Source of the DNA: Halogeometricum sp. S1BR25-6
Lineage (GTDB): Archaea; Halobacteriota; Halobacteria; Halobacteriales; Haloferacaceae
Direction of reading: 5' to 3'
Assembly: GCF_031624495.1 (NCBI RefSeq)
Contig: NZ_JAMQOP010000004.1
Location: 124,001-188,000, forward strand
Length of the DNA stretch: 64,000 nt
The notes beneath the pieces were generated by a model. It saw only the letters and a list, made by a program, of their open reading frames with translations, did not search any database and had not been told where the DNA came from. Of this stretch, positions 40,743 through 50,829 are shown piece after piece (within the stretch, counting starts at the first letter, position 1; each line of letters starts with the position of its first letter). A program made the position numbers and the translations under genes.

Positions 40743-42836
40743 TCAGTCGTCCGCGGAGGTGTTCGAGGCCGACGCGCCGGCGGGGGCGTCCCCCGTTCGG
40801 TCCTCCTCGTCGACGGGGAAGTAACACGCCGCGGCGTGGTCGCCGTCCGCGTCGGCGGCCTCCGAGAGAGGCGGTTCGGCCGCGCGGCACTCCTCGGTCG
40901 CCTTCGGGCACCGGGGGGCGAACGTACAGCCCTCGGGCAGGTCGACCGGGTCCGGCGGTTCGCCGTCCAGGAGGACGCGTTCGCGGTCCTGCGAGGGGTC
41001 TTTCTCCGGTGCGGCCGAGAGCAGCGCCTCGGTGTACGGGTGTTTCGGCCCGGAGACGACGCGTTCGGTGTCGCCCAGTTCGATGATGCGGCCGAGGTAC
41101 ATGACGGCGAGTCGGTCCGACACCTGCGAGAGGCTGGCGAGGTCGTGTGAGATGTAGACGATGCCGATGTCGTCCTCGTCGGCCAGGTCGCGGAGCAGGT
41201 TGAGGAGGTTGACCTTCAGCGAGACGTCCAGCATCGACGCCGGTTCGTCGCAGACGAGGAAGTCCGGGTCGAGCACGAGGGCGCGGGCGATGGCGACGCG
41301 CTGTCGCTGCCCGCCGGAGAGTTCGTGCGGGTAGTCGTCGAGGAACTCTTCGGCGGGCGTCAGCCCGACGCGTTCGAGCGTCTCGGTCGCCTTCTCGGTC
41401 TGTCGGCCCTCCGCGAGGTTGTGAATCTTCAGCGGTTCGGTCACGAGTTGCCGGACCGTCTGCCGCGGGTTCAGCGAGTCGAAGGGGTCCTGGAAGATGA
41501 TCTGCGCCTTCCGCCTGAACTCCTTCATCCCGCCGCGCTGGTACTCCTCGACGCTCTTCCCGTCGAACTCGACGTCGCCGCCGGTCGGCTCTTCGAGCAT
41601 GGCGACGGTCTCGCCGAGCGTCGACTTCCCGCACCCGCTCTCGCCCGCGACGCCGAGAATCTCCGAGCGGTGCAACGAGAACGACACGCCGTCGACAGCC
41701 TTCACCTGCGGCGCCTCCGCGCCGCGGAGTTGGTCGAACAGCGACTGACTCGTCGAGTACCACTTCTCCAAGTCGTCGACGCGGAGAATCTCCTCGCTCC
41801 GTCCGTCGGCGACCGACTCCTCGGCGGGGTCGACGCCCCAGGTCTCGGGGTCGGTCGCCTCCCGCCGCATCCGCGCGGCCCGGTCGACGTGGTGACAGGC
41901 CGACCGGTGGTTGCGGTTCGGGAGGTCGACCAGCGGGGGTTCCGAGTCGGTGCACTCCTCGGTCTCGAACGGGCAGCGGTCGGCGAACACGCACTCGGTC
42001 GGCGGCGCGTCGAGGCTCGGCGGCGACCCCGGAATCGCCACCGGGTCCTCCGAGAGCCGTTCGACCTCGGGGAAGGAGTTCTTCAGCCCCATCGTGTAGG
42101 GATTCGTCGGGTTGACGAGCACGTTGTCGACGCTGCCCTGCTCCATCACCGTCCCGCCGTAGAGGATGGAGAGGTCGTCGCAGGTCTCCGCGATGACGCC
42201 GATTTCGTGCGTGATGAGGAGCAGCGAGCTGTCGATGCGCTCCTGTATCTCCAGTATCGTGTCCACAATCTTGTCCTGCACCACCACGTCCAGTCCCGTC
42301 GTCGGCTCGTCGGCGACGATGAGGTCCGGTTCCAGCGCCAGCGCCATCGCGATGGTGACCCGCTGGCGCATCCCGCCGGAGAACTCGTGGGGATACTGCT
42401 CGGTCCGGTCGGGGTCGAGCCCGACCATCTCGAACAGTTCGCGCACCCGGTCGCGCGCATTCGCCTCGGAGACGTTCCGGTGTTTCTGTATCGCCTGCCG
42501 AATCTGCGCGCCGCAGGTCATCACGGGGTCCAGCGAGTCCATCGCGCTCTGCGGGATGTACGCGATCTCTTCCCAGAGCACGTCCCGGCGCTCCTCATCG
42601 GACATCGAGAGCAGGTCCTGCCCTTTGAACGTGACCGACCCGCCGTCGACCCGGCCGTTGTTCGGCAGCAGTCCGAGGAGCGCCTCCGCGGCTGTGGACT
42701 TCCCGGACCCGCTCTCGCCGGCGAGGCCGTAGTTCACGCCCTCGCGTATCTCGAACGACACGCCGTTGACCGCGTGCACGCGGCCGTCGTCCGAACCGTA
42801 CGTCACCGTCAGGTCTTCGACTTCGAGTAGGCTCAT
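40743..42836 (-). CDS. Fused double ATPase of a family-5 ABC importer (DppD-DppF fusion)
   Basis: Two complete ATPase domains in one chain of 697 residues. Domain one: Walker A GESGSGKSTAAE near residue 38, signature SGGMRQRVTIA near 157, Walker B IVADEPTTGLD near 178, Cys motif VFADRCPFE near 283. Domain two: GESGCGKSTLGE near 404, LSGGQRQRVAIA near 515, FLVCDEPASMLD near 536, CTFAPRCPKA near 653. The separately encoded ATPases at 4492-6592 have the same order, so this is a fusion of the usual pair. It overlaps the permease gene by 4 bases (ATGA). Confidence 0.92.
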   Translation of the reverse strand: MSLLEVEDLTVTYGSDDGRVHAVNGVSFEIREGVNYGLAGESGSGKSTAAEALLGLLPNNGRVDGGSVTFKGQDLLSMSDEERRDVLWEEIAYIPQSAMDSLDPVMTCGAQIRQAIQKHRNVSEANARDRVRELFEMVGLDPDRTEQYPHEFSGGMRQRVTIAMALALEPDLIVADEPTTGLDVVVQDKIVDTILEIQERIDSSLLLITHEIGVIAETCDDLSILYGGTVMEQGSVDNVLVNPTNPYTMGLKNSFPEVERLSEDPVAIPGSPPSLDAPPTECVFADRCPFETEECTDSEPPLVDLPNRNHRSACHHVDRAARMRREATDPETWGVDPAEESVADGRSEEILRVDDLEKWYSTSQSLFDQLRGAEAPQVKAVDGVSFSLHRSEILGVAGESGCGKSTLGETVAMLEEPTGGDVEFDGKSVEEYQRGGMKEFRRKAQIIFQDPFDSLNPRQTVRQLVTEPLKIHNLAEGRQTEKATETLERVGLTPAEEFLDDYPHELSGGQRQRVAIARALVLDPDFLVCDEPASMLDVSLKVNLLNLLRDLADEDDIGIVYISHDLASLSQVSDRLAVMYLGRIIELGDTERVVSGPKHPYTEALLSAAPEKDPSQDRERVLLDGEPPDPVDLPEGCTFAPRCPKATEECRAAEPPLSEAADADGDHAAACYFPVDEEDRTGDAPAGASASNTSADD

Positions 42837-43750
42837 TGTGATTGCTCGCTGATTTCGGGGTTGATGACTTCCTCGTAGGCGCGACCGATGAGGAACACCG
42901 ACGTCGTGACCGCGGCGATGCCGACGGCGGGCGGAATCACCCACCACCAGGCGACGCGGATGCTGCCGGAGGCGAACACCTGCCGGAGCATCCGGCCCCA
43001 ACTCGTCGTCGTCGGGTCGCCGAAGCCGAGGAACGCGAGGCTCGCCTGCGCGGCGATGGACCACGCGACGCCGTACGCCGTGTACAGGAACGCGATGGGG
43101 AGGACGTTCGGCGCGACGTGGACGAACATCGTCCGCAGGTGGCCCGCGCCGCTGGCCTTCGCCGACCGCACGAACGTCCGCTCGGAGACCGACAGCACCT
43201 CAGAGCGAATGACCCGCGCGGGCATCTTCCAGAGGAACGCCGCGACGATGGCCGTGATGACCCAGATGTTCGGCTGGACGAACGTCAACAGCAGCAGCGC
43301 CATCGGCATGAACGGCAGCGAGAACGTCAGGTCGGTCAGGCGCATCAGCACCTCGTCGACCGTCCCGCCGAAGTAGCCCGCGACGAGGCCGACGAGGAAC
43401 CCGACGCCGCCCGTCGCCAGTCCGCCGAACAGGCCGACGATGAACGTCGGCCGCGCGCCGGCGAGGAACTGGCTGAACACGTCCTTCCCGTAGGCCGTCG
43501 TCCCGAAGGGGGCTGCGAGGGTCGGCGCGTTGAGGCGCGCGATGGTTCCTTGGCCGGTCTGGACGCTGTAGCGGATGGGGTCGTGCGGCGCGATGACTGG
43601 GCCGAACACCCCGAGGAACGCGAACGTCGCGATGACGGCGAAGCCGACGGCCGCGGGTGTGTCCCCGGCTATAAACCGGAGGTTCGACGCGACTCGGTCC
43701 ACGCCGGAGCGAAGCCACGAACGCACGGGTTCGACGCTGTCGACGGACAT
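42833..43750 (-). CDS. ABC transporter permease, DppC/OppC type
   Basis: Permease of 305 residues with six helices. It has the DppC-type FGTTAYGKDVFSQFLAGAR loop near residue 92 and the ATPase-docking EAA loop (FVRSAKASGAGHLRTMFVHVAPN) near 200. It starts within the stop codon of the DppB gene (TGATG, one-base overlap) and ends 4 bases into the fused ATPase gene, so all three are tightly coupled. Start ATG 43750 is fixed by that overlap; longer frames upstream are artefacts. Confidence 0.92.
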   Translation of the reverse strand: MSVDSVEPVRSWLRSGVDRVASNLRFIAGDTPAAVGFAVIATFAFLGVFGPVIAPHDPIRYSVQTGQGTIARLNAPTLAAPFGTTAYGKDVFSQFLAGARPTFIVGLFGGLATGGVGFLVGLVAGYFGGTVDEVLMRLTDLTFSLPFMPMALLLLTFVQPNIWVITAIVAAFLWKMPARVIRSEVLSVSERTFVRSAKASGAGHLRTMFVHVAPNVLPIAFLYTAYGVAWSIAAQASLAFLGFGDPTTTSWGRMLRQVFASGSIRVAWWWVIPPAVGIAAVTTSVFLIGRAYEEVINPEISEQSQ

Positions 43751-44739
43751 CAGCTCCCACCTCCCGCGGTGACGGCGGGGTCGAAGTACGCCGACAGCAC
43801 GTCGGCGACGAGGTTCATCACGATGACCGCCAGCGCCATCAGGAACACCGCCGCCTGCACGACGGGGAAGTCCTGCTGGGAGATGGACATCACGAGTTGG
43901 CGGCCGATGCCGGGCCACCCGAACACGACCTCTAAGAGGATGAGCCCCTGGAATATCATCCCCAGTCGGAGCGCGAAGTAGGTGAGGACGGGAAGCAGCG
44001 AGTTCCGCCCCGTCCGCAGCAGTTGCTCGGTCTCGGAGAGCCCCTTCGCCTTGTGAAGCTTCAGGAACTCGGAACCCTTCTGCTCGACGACGCCGTTGCG
44101 GGCGAGGAGGAGGAAGTCGCCGCTGTAGTACAGCACCGCCACCGTGAACGGGAGGAGATAGTGGTGCAGGAAGTCGACCGAGAGGTAGGTGTCGGCGAAC
44201 CCGGTCGGACTGGCGGTTATCTCGCGCATGCCGAACGCGGGGACGAGGTCGAGCGTGTACGAGAACACGATGATGAACAGCAGCGCGGTGATGAACACCG
44301 GCGTCGACCGGAGGAACGTCGTCGTGACGATGCTGCCCGTCTCCAGCCACGACCCGCGCTTCCACCCGGCGTACATCCCGAGCAGCGTGCTCAGCACCGC
44401 CGTCGTCACGAGGGCGGGCACGAGCAGTATCAGCGTGTTGAACAGCTTCGGCCCGAGAATCTCCCAGACCGGCCGGGTCTGCCGGATGGAGTAGCCGAAC
44501 TGGAACGTGAGCAGGTTCTGCAGGTAGATGAGGTACTGCTCGTGCAGGGGCTTGTTCAGTCCGTACAACGACAGAATCTCCGCGACCTGCTGCTCGGAGA
44601 GGTTCCCCGAGGCCACCAGTTGCGTGAACGGGCTTCCGGGAAGGAGCCGAAGGGTGAAGAAGATGATAGTCACGGCGACCAGGGTGAGCGCCGCCGCGAT
44701 GCCGATGCGCTTGGCGAGGAATCGCTGGAACTGGCTCAT
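43750..44739 (-). CDS. ABC transporter permease, DppB/OppB type
   Basis: Permease of 329 residues with six helices. The N terminus FLAKRIGIAAALTLVAVTIIFFTLRLLPGSP is typical of DppB, and the docking loop (FLKLHKAKGLSETEQLLRTGRN) lies near residue 215. Together with the DppC gene, the fused ATPase and the upstream binding lipoprotein it forms a complete importer. The 95-base gap to the binding-protein gene could hold an attenuation or processing signal, common when a binding protein must be made in excess; no clear hairpin was seen. Confidence 0.92.
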   Translation of the reverse strand: MSQFQRFLAKRIGIAAALTLVAVTIIFFTLRLLPGSPFTQLVASGNLSEQQVAEILSLYGLNKPLHEQYLIYLQNLLTFQFGYSIRQTRPVWEILGPKLFNTLILLVPALVTTAVLSTLLGMYAGWKRGSWLETGSIVTTTFLRSTPVFITALLFIIVFSYTLDLVPAFGMREITASPTGFADTYLSVDFLHHYLLPFTVAVLYYSGDFLLLARNGVVEQKGSEFLKLHKAKGLSETEQLLRTGRNSLLPVLTYFALRLGMIFQGLILLEVVFGWPGIGRQLVMSISQQDFPVVQAAVFLMALAVIVMNLVADVLSAYFDPAVTAGGGS

Positions 44740-44833
44740 CGCCCCACCTCCGTCTCCCTCGTCGGTTCGCCGGACGCCGAACGTCGCGGGGCGTCGCGGG
44801 GGTCGATGCGGTCGTCGCTCTCGGTTCTCGTCG

Positions 44834-46771
44834 TCATTGGTTTGAGCCTCCGTCTGAATCCGCGAAGTCGGGTTGGTCGAGTTCGGTTCGGCGGCGGTGG
44901 CAGTTGCCGTTCTGGACGCGTTCGACGAACGCCGCCCACGCGTCGCCGTTCGGGAAGCGCAGGTTGCCGTTCCCGTCCCACGTGTACCCTGCCCTGGCGA
45001 GGATTTCGCGGGCCGCCTCCGCGTCGTACGCGTAGTTCTTCGTCTCGGAGTTGGTCCAGATCGTCAGGTCGGAGATGAAGTTCTCGCCCGGGGGGACCGT
45101 CGCCCGTCCTTGGAGGACCTGTTTCACGAACCCCTCCTTGTCGACCGCCTTCGCGAGAGCGACGCGGAACTCCTTGTCGCGAATCAGCGGCGACGAGAAC
45201 ATGAGCTTCGTGTCCAAGGGGGCGAAGTTGTCCGCGACGCGTTTGTCGACGCCCGCGGTGTCGGCGGCGCGTTCGGCCTGCGTGTTCGACAGGCGGCCGG
45301 CGACGGCGTCTATCTTCTCGTTCTGCAGGCCGCCGATGAGCGCGTTGACGTTCCCGACGTTCACCCAGATGACCCGGTCGATGCCGGGGCCGCGCGCGGC
45401 GGCGTCGCCGAGGTGTTCGGCGCGCCAGTCGTCGTCCCACGTCCAGTGGTCGTCGTTGCGTTCGACGACGAACTTGCTGCTCTGCGACCACCTTCCGAAC
45501 TCGAAGGGGCCGGTGCCGACGGGTTCGGTCGGACTGTACTGTGTAGGGTTCTCGACGTCCTCCCAGCGGTGCTTCGGGATGATGGCGCTGCGGACGACCC
45601 GCTGGGTCAGGAACGAGGCGTCCGGTCGGGAGAGGTTGAACCGCACCTCGTGGCTCCCCAGGCGCTCGACGGAGTCGATCGGGCCGTAGAACGGCGCCTG
45701 ACTCACCGCCGAGTGCTCGTTGTAGAAGTCGACGGAGAACTTCACGTCCTCCGCGGTGAACGACTCGCCGTCGTGCCACGTCACGCCCTCGCGGAGCGTC
45801 ATCTCCACCGTGGTGTCGTCGACGAACTCCGCCGACGTGGCGAGGGCGGGGACGACTTCGAGGTCCGGCGACGCGTCGAACAGGCCGTCGTAGATGTACG
45901 TGAGCCGTTTGGCCTCCGCCCCGCCCGCCGCCCACGGGAGGTTCAGCGAGTTCATCGAGACGGACGTTCCCTTCACGTAGGCGCGTTCGCCCGTCCGCGG
46001 TTGGAGGTTCACCTCCGACCACTGGAACGCGTCGCCCGTCGGCCCGTTGCCCGGCGTCATCACGTAGCCGTCCCACTTCCGCTCGTTGACGGCCGTGATG
46101 ACGTCTGGAAACAGCGTGATGAGCGCGCCCACGTCCTCGGCGAAAATCGCCTGCGCCCGGTCGACCAGTTCCTTCCGTCGCTCTCGGTCGCCGGTCAGGC
46201 GGCGCTGCTCGTCGAGAATCTCGTTGAGCTTCGGGTGCCAGTAGTTGTCGTAGTTCGACGGGCTGGACTTGTACCGCCGCATCAACAGCGGGTTCGGGTC
46301 GAGTCCGCGCTGGGGGTCCGGCCCGTGCGTGCTCATCGAGATCGTGTTTTCCAACCCGCTCGTCGCCCAACTCTGCGCGTACAGTTGGTTGAGCGGTCGG
46401 TTGTCGAGTTCGGGTCTGACGCCGAGGTCGCGGAGCGACCGCTGGAACATGAACGCGTGTTCGCGCATCCAGGGGTCGTCCTCAGTCGAGAACTCGATGG
46501 TGACCGGGTCGAGGACCGCGCCGGCCCGCGCCGTGTACTCCATCGGCGGCGACTCCGCGTCGACGGTCGGCCAGTCGTGCCAGTACTTCGTCTCGACGGT
46601 CTCCGGCGCGCCCGCGGGGACGTCCGGGTCGAGGCTGACGGGACCGGACCCGCCGCCGACGCACCCGGACAGACCCGTCACGCCCGCAGCGCCGAGTCCC
46701 GCGGCGGCCTTCAGACACCGCCGCCGGGTCGTCCCCGATTCCGAGTTGGTTCGTCTGTCATCATCGCCCAT
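44834..46771 (-). CDS. Extracellular solute-binding lipoprotein, family 5 (Tat-exported)
   Basis: Binding protein of 645 residues for the second importer. Tat signal TTRRRCLKAAAGLG and lipobox LSGC give a lipid-anchored protein with Cys near residue 37. It is clearly distinct from the two paralogues at 8745 and 19579: it has two adjoining regions rich in WHD/WHDGE (KYWHDWP near 63, TWHDGESFTAEDVKF near 335). First gene of the operon, which ends with a GH3 enzyme, so beta-linked oligosaccharides are likely ligands. ATG 46771 was chosen over a codon six residues upstream because it directly precedes the polar Tat n-region. Confidence 0.9.
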   Translation of the reverse strand: MGDDDRRTNSESGTTRRRCLKAAAGLGAAGVTGLSGCVGGGSGPVSLDPDVPAGAPETVETKYWHDWPTVDAESPPMEYTARAGAVLDPVTIEFSTEDDPWMREHAFMFQRSLRDLGVRPELDNRPLNQLYAQSWATSGLENTISMSTHGPDPQRGLDPNPLLMRRYKSSPSNYDNYWHPKLNEILDEQRRLTGDRERRKELVDRAQAIFAEDVGALITLFPDVITAVNERKWDGYVMTPGNGPTGDAFQWSEVNLQPRTGERAYVKGTSVSMNSLNLPWAAGGAEAKRLTYIYDGLFDASPDLEVVPALATSAEFVDDTTVEMTLREGVTWHDGESFTAEDVKFSVDFYNEHSAVSQAPFYGPIDSVERLGSHEVRFNLSRPDASFLTQRVVRSAIIPKHRWEDVENPTQYSPTEPVGTGPFEFGRWSQSSKFVVERNDDHWTWDDDWRAEHLGDAAARGPGIDRVIWVNVGNVNALIGGLQNEKIDAVAGRLSNTQAERAADTAGVDKRVADNFAPLDTKLMFSSPLIRDKEFRVALAKAVDKEGFVKQVLQGRATVPPGENFISDLTIWTNSETKNYAYDAEAAREILARAGYTWDGNGNLRFPNGDAWAAFVERVQNGNCHRRRTELDQPDFADSDGGSNQ

Positions 46772-46895
46772 GATGGTCGCAAACAACACCGATTATCGGG
46801 TAGGACTTCCCCCGAACCCCGGTGATGAGTATCACACATTAAGTGGGGGAGGACGAATGAAATCAGTGATATGGTAGGTAACCTAGAAAACAATC

Positions 46896-47597
46896 TCACC
46901 TAGTCGAGAATATAAGTTCGAACAGCGTGTGTTGCGCCGTGCGGATGCGCTCGCTGAACGTGGACTGCTGAATTTCGAGGGCGTCGGCCACCTCCTGCGC
47001 CGACGCCTCGCGCGGCACGGCGAAGTAGCCCATCGTGTACGCCGTCTCCAGGACGTCTATCTGGTGGTCGCTGAACTTCGAGACGAGGACGTCCGTGAGG
47101 CGTCCGCTGTCCAGCGGTTCGCCCGGCCGGTCCGTCTCGTTCACCTTCAGCAGGTCGAAGCGGCCGTACTTCTCCTCGACGTCGTCGGCCAACTCCCGGA
47201 AGTCGTCCCACTCGGCCACCGTCGCGATGACGCTGACCGTCCCCCTCTCGACCACGAGGCGGTTCGGTATCGCGTGCCGCCGCAGCACGGTTTCGAGGAC
47301 GTACGGGTAGGGTTCGTTCGCGAAGACGACGGCCCGCGCGAGGTGCGTGCCCGCCGACCCCGAGGGGATGGACTGCGTGTAGAAGACGGAGACGCCCGGA
47401 ACCTCCTCGAAGCGCGCTTCGAGGTCCACCTCCTCCGTCGAGGCGACGGTGAACGACTCCAACCACTCGCCGTCCTCGACGTAGAAGGCGTTGTCCACCT
47501 CGATGCTCCCCCCGTCGCCGACGAACGGCAGCAACTCGGCGACCACCCCCGTCGATTCCGTCTCGAACTCTATCGTGAGAATCGTCTCTCCCTCCAC
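46896..47597 (-). CDS. Bat-type HTH transcriptional regulator
   Basis: Regulator of about 233 residues. The C-terminal HTH_10 (bacterio-opsin-activator type) domain is clear from about residue 175: SDHQIDVLETAYTMGYFAVPREASAQEVADALEIQQSTFSERIRTAQ, with a basic recognition helix. The N-terminal two-thirds is an acidic sensory domain with no recognised cofactor motif. The start is uncertain: GTG 47597 is given, since the extension upstream is arginine-rich and unlike the family. It is divergent from copA, but also follows the binding-protein gene's promoter region, so it could control either side. Confidence 0.75.
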   Translation of the reverse strand: MEGETILTIEFETESTGVVAELLPFVGDGGSIEVDNAFYVEDGEWLESFTVASTEEVDLEARFEEVPGVSVFYTQSIPSGSAGTHLARAVVFANEPYPYVLETVLRRHAIPNRLVVERGTVSVIATVAEWDDFRELADDVEEKYGRFDLLKVNETDRPGEPLDSGRLTDVLVSKFSDHQIDVLETAYTMGYFAVPREASAQEVADALEIQQSTFSERIRTAQHTLFELIFSTR

Positions 47598-47778
47598 TCC
47601 TCGGGAGGGCGAACGCCGTGAAACGTGTGCTGGTTTCGCCGCGCGCCGCCGTCGTCGCCGAGAGCGCGACTCCCAGCCGTCTATTCCGCGTCGCTTTCTA
47701 TTCGAAGGTTCTTCCACCCACAAAACCGAACTTCCGAAAGGGAAACCGGGTTGAATAAGGGACCCGTATCTAGAGGTA
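47598..47778. promoter_or_regulatory. Divergent promoter region, Bat-type regulator / copA
   Basis: TTGAATAAGG at 47751-47760 lies 20-28 bases before the copA ATG at 47779 on the plus strand. Read on the minus strand the same segment is CCTTATTCAA, which could start the regulator transcript near 47727 and give a leader of about 130 bases. No inverted repeat typical of the copper regulator was recognised. Confidence 0.4.
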
Positions 47779-50478
47779 ATGAGTCAGCGCAAGAGTCGAA
47801 TCGACATGCAAGGGATGAGTTGTGCGAACTGTTCGCAGACGGTGTCCGGCGCCGTCGAGTCGCTGGACGGGGTGACGGAGGCGAACGTCAACTTCGCCAC
47901 CGACGAGGGGACCGTCGAGTACGACCCCGACGTCGTCTCACTGGGCGACATCTACGCCGCCATCGAGGAGGCGGGCTACGACCCCGTCGCGGAGACGACG
48001 ACCATCGGCATCACCGACATGTCGTGTGCGAACTGTTCGGAGACCGTACAGGGCGCCTTGGAACGAACGCCCGGCGTCGTCTCCGCGGACGTGAACTTCG
48101 CGACCGACGAGGCGCAGGTGACGTACAACCCCGCGGAGGCGACGCTGTCGGACCTCTACGACGCCATCGAGGAGTCGGGGTACGACCCCGTCCGCGAGGA
48201 CGGCGACGACGGGGAGTCTTCGGAAGATAAACGCGACGCCGCCCGACAGGCCGAAATCCGAAAACAGCTCCGGCTGACGCTGTTCGGCGCGGCGCTCTCC
48301 GCGCCCCTCCTGTTCTTCCTCGTGGAGAAACTGCTCCTCGGCGGGAGCGTGCTCCCCGACGAGGTGTTCGGCGTCGAGTTCGGCTGGGTGGAGTTCGCTC
48401 TGGCCACGCCCGTTCAACTGGTCCTCGGGCGGCCGTTCTACCGCAACTCGTACAAGGCGCTCGTGAAGAACCGCACGGCGAACATGGACGTGCTCATCGC
48501 GCTGGGTTCCTCCACCGCGTACGTCTACTCCGTCGTGGTCCTCCTGGGACTGCTGGCGAGCGAGGGGCTGTACTTCGACACCGCGGCCCTCATCCTCGTG
48601 TTCATCACGCTCGGCAACTACCTCGAAGCCCGCTCGAAGGGGCAGGCCGGCGAGGCCCTCCGGACGCTGCTGGAGATGGAGGCGGACACGGCCACCGTCG
48701 TCGACGACGACGGGACCGAACGCGAGGTCCCCGTCGAGGATGTCGACGTCGGCGACAGGATGAAGGTCCGCCCCGGCGAGCAGATTCCGACCGACGGCGT
48801 CGTCGTCGACGGCCAGTCGGCGGTCGATGAGTCGATGGTCACCGGCGAGTCCGTCCCCGTCGAGAAGGGCGAGGGCGACGAAGTCGTCGGCTCGACGATA
48901 AACGAGAACGGCGTGCTCGTCGTCGAGGCGACGAAGGTCGGCAAGGACACCGCCCTCCAGCAGATCGTGCAGACGGTGAAGGAGGCGCAGTCGCGCCAGC
49001 CCGAGATTCAGAACCTCGCGGACCGCATCTCGGCGTACTTCGTCCCCGCGGTCATCCTGAACGCCCTGTTTTGGGGCGCCGTCTGGTACGTCTTCCCGCA
49101 GGCGCTCGCCGGGTTCGTCGGCTCGCTTCCGCTGTGGGGACTCGTCGGCGGCGGTCCCGCGGCGCTGTCGGCGTTCGAGTTCGCCGTCGTCGTGTTCGCC
49201 TCGGCGGTCCTCATCGCCTGTCCGTGCGCGCTCGGACTGGCGACGCCGGCGGCGACGATGGTCGGCACCACCATCGGCGCGCAGAACGGCGTGCTGTTCA
49301 AGGGCGGCGACGTGCTCGAACGCGCGAAGGACGTCGACACCGTCGTCTTCGACAAGACGGGCACCCTGACGAAGGGCGAGATGAGCCTCACCGACGTGGT
49401 CGCGTTCGGCGGCGACGGGAGCGCCGTCGCCGACGGCGGGGACCGAACGGACGCCGCGACGGACGGCGGTGCGGTCGCCGCGCCCGAACGCGGGGAGACG
49501 GATACGGACGACCGTGAGGACGAGAGCGACGACGAGAACGAAGTGCTCCGACTCGCCGCCGCGGCGGAGTCCGGCAGCGAACACCCCCTCGCTCGGGCCA
49601 TCGTCGACGGCGCCGAGGAACGGGGCATCGACGTGCCGGACGCCGCCGACTTCGAGAACGTCCCCGGCCACGGCGTCCGCGCGACGGTCGAGGGCGACGA
49701 GATACTCGTCGGCAACCGGAAACTGCTCCGCGAGAACGACATCGACCCCTCGCCGGCGGCCGAGACGATGGAGCGACTGGAGAACGAGGGGAAGACGGCG
49801 ATGCTCGTCGGGCGCGTGCGCGGTTCGGAGCGGAGCGAGAACCGCGACGCGAGCGGCAGGACGCCGCGAGCGGGCGAACTGCTCGGCGTCGTCGCCGACG
49901 CGGACACGGTCAAAGAGAGCGCGACGGAGGCCGTCGCGGCACTCCGCGACCGCGGAACCGAGGTCATGATGCTCACCGGCGACAACGAGCGCACGGCCCG
50001 CGCCGTCGCCGAGCAGGTGGGAATCGACCCCGAAAACGTCCGAGCCGGGGTGCTCCCCGAGGACAAATCCGACGCGGTCGAGGAGATTCAGACCGACGGC
50101 AGCAGGGCGATGATGGTCGGCGACGGCGTCAACGACGCGCCCGCCCTCGCGGTGGCCTACGTCGGCTGTGCCATCGGCAGCGGAACCGACGTGGCTATCG
50201 AGGCGGCCGACGTGACGCTGATGCGCGACGACCCCCTCGACGTGGTGAAGGCCGTCCGCATCTCGGAGGGGACGCTCCAGAAGATCAAACAGAACCTCTT
50301 CTGGGCGCTCGGCTACAACACGGCGATGATTCCGCTGGCCTCGCTCGGCCTGCTCCAACCCGTCCTCGCCGCGGGCGCGATGGCTATATCGTCGGTGTCG
50401 GTGCTCACGAACAGCCTGCTGTTCCGGCGGTACACGCCCGACCACGACTACCGACTGCTCGGGTTCCTCCGACGGTAG
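47779..50478 (+). CDS. copA: Copper-exporting P1B-type ATPase
   Basis: Membrane copper pump of 899 residues. Two N-terminal heavy-metal-associated domains carry MSCANCS (Cys 15/18 and again near 80). Eight helices include the ion-binding CPC in [13 protein letters not shown] (Cys 481 and 483). Phosphorylation site DKTGTLT has Asp 525, and the [10 protein letters not shown] motif is near 607. An acidic 50-residue insertion follows the DKTG block, usual in haloarchaeal members. The A-domain has [11 protein letters not shown]. The next gene encodes a TRASH-domain regulator known to control such pumps in Halobacterium. Cu(I) export is well supported; silver may also be handled. Confidence 0.96.
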   Translation: MSQRKSRIDMQGMSCANCSQTVSGAVESLDGVTEANVNFATDEGTVEYDPDVVSLGDIYAAIEEAGYDPVAETTTIGITDMSCANCSETVQGALERTPGVVSADVNFATDEAQVTYNPAEATLSDLYDAIEESGYDPVREDGDDGESSEDKRDAARQAEIRKQLRLTLFGAALSAPLLFFLVEKLLLGGSVLPDEVFGVEFGWVEFALATPVQLVLGRPFYRNSYKALVKNRTANMDVLIALGSSTAYVYSVVVLLGLLASEGLYFDTAALILVFITLGNYLEARSKGQAGEALRTLLEMEADTATVVDDDGTEREVPVEDVDVGDRMKVRPGEQIPTDGVVVDGQSAVDESMVTGESVPVEKGEGDEVVGSTINENGVLVVEATKVGKDTALQQIVQTVKEAQSRQPEIQNLADRISAYFVPAVILNALFWGAVWYVFPQALAGFVGSLPLWGLVGGGPAALSAFEFAVVVFASAVLIACPCALGLATPAATMVGTTIGAQNGVLFKGGDVLERAKDVDTVVFDKTGTLTKGEMSLTDVVAFGGDGSAVADGGDRTDAATDGGAVAAPERGETDTDDREDESDDENEVLRLAAAAESGSEHPLARAIVDGAEERGIDVPDAADFENVPGHGVRATVEGDEILVGNRKLLRENDIDPSPAAETMERLENEGKTAMLVGRVRGSERSENRDASGRTPRAGELLGVVADADTVKESATEAVAALRDRGTEVMMLTGDNERTARAVAEQVGIDPENVRAGVLPEDKSDAVEEIQTDGSRAMMVGDGVNDAPALAVAYVGCAIGSGTDVAIEAADVTLMRDDPLDVVKAVRISEGTLQKIKQNLFWALGYNTAMIPLASLGLLQPVLAAGAMAISSVSVLTNSLLFRRYTPDHDYRLLGFLRR

Positions 50479-50829
50479 CCTCGTCGCTTCCGCCTCACGG
50501 CTCCGTCGCAATCGCGGCCCGCTTCGATACGCCTTGGTTGCATTCGTCGGCGCTAGATTCAGACGGCGGTGCTCCGTAGCTGTGATAGTTGCATGGATAC
50601 GAACCGGGAACGAAGGCGCCCGGGACGCTCGTCGCGTACTTCTGTACTGTCCTTGCGGTCGTCTCGCTTCACACCTCGGCCCACAGCGGTTAACGAATCG
50701 GCAGCCTCGGCGAATCGAACTTACGATAGATAAGCGACCGAAGGGGGAAGGCCTGTTTCGAACGCCCGGTCGAACGAAACGACCCGCCCTGCCAGAAGCC
50801 AAAACAGGCTGCGAACGGAACGGTCGCCC
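50479..50829. other. Intergenic region between copA and its putative regulator
   Basis: 351 bases with no supported gene. The only frame of about 100 codons (50534-50833) is arginine-rich and overlaps the regulator start. No hairpin or TCCG-N7-CGGA motif was seen. ACGATAGATAAG at 50723-50734 may be a promoter element, roughly 100 bases upstream of the regulator. Confidence 0.35.

Noticed and set aside
47598-47723. N-terminal extension of the Bat-type regulator from a TTG codon
   Set aside because: The added residues are mostly basic and unlike the acidic proteins here; GTG 47597 gives a normal family length, though the start remains uncertain.
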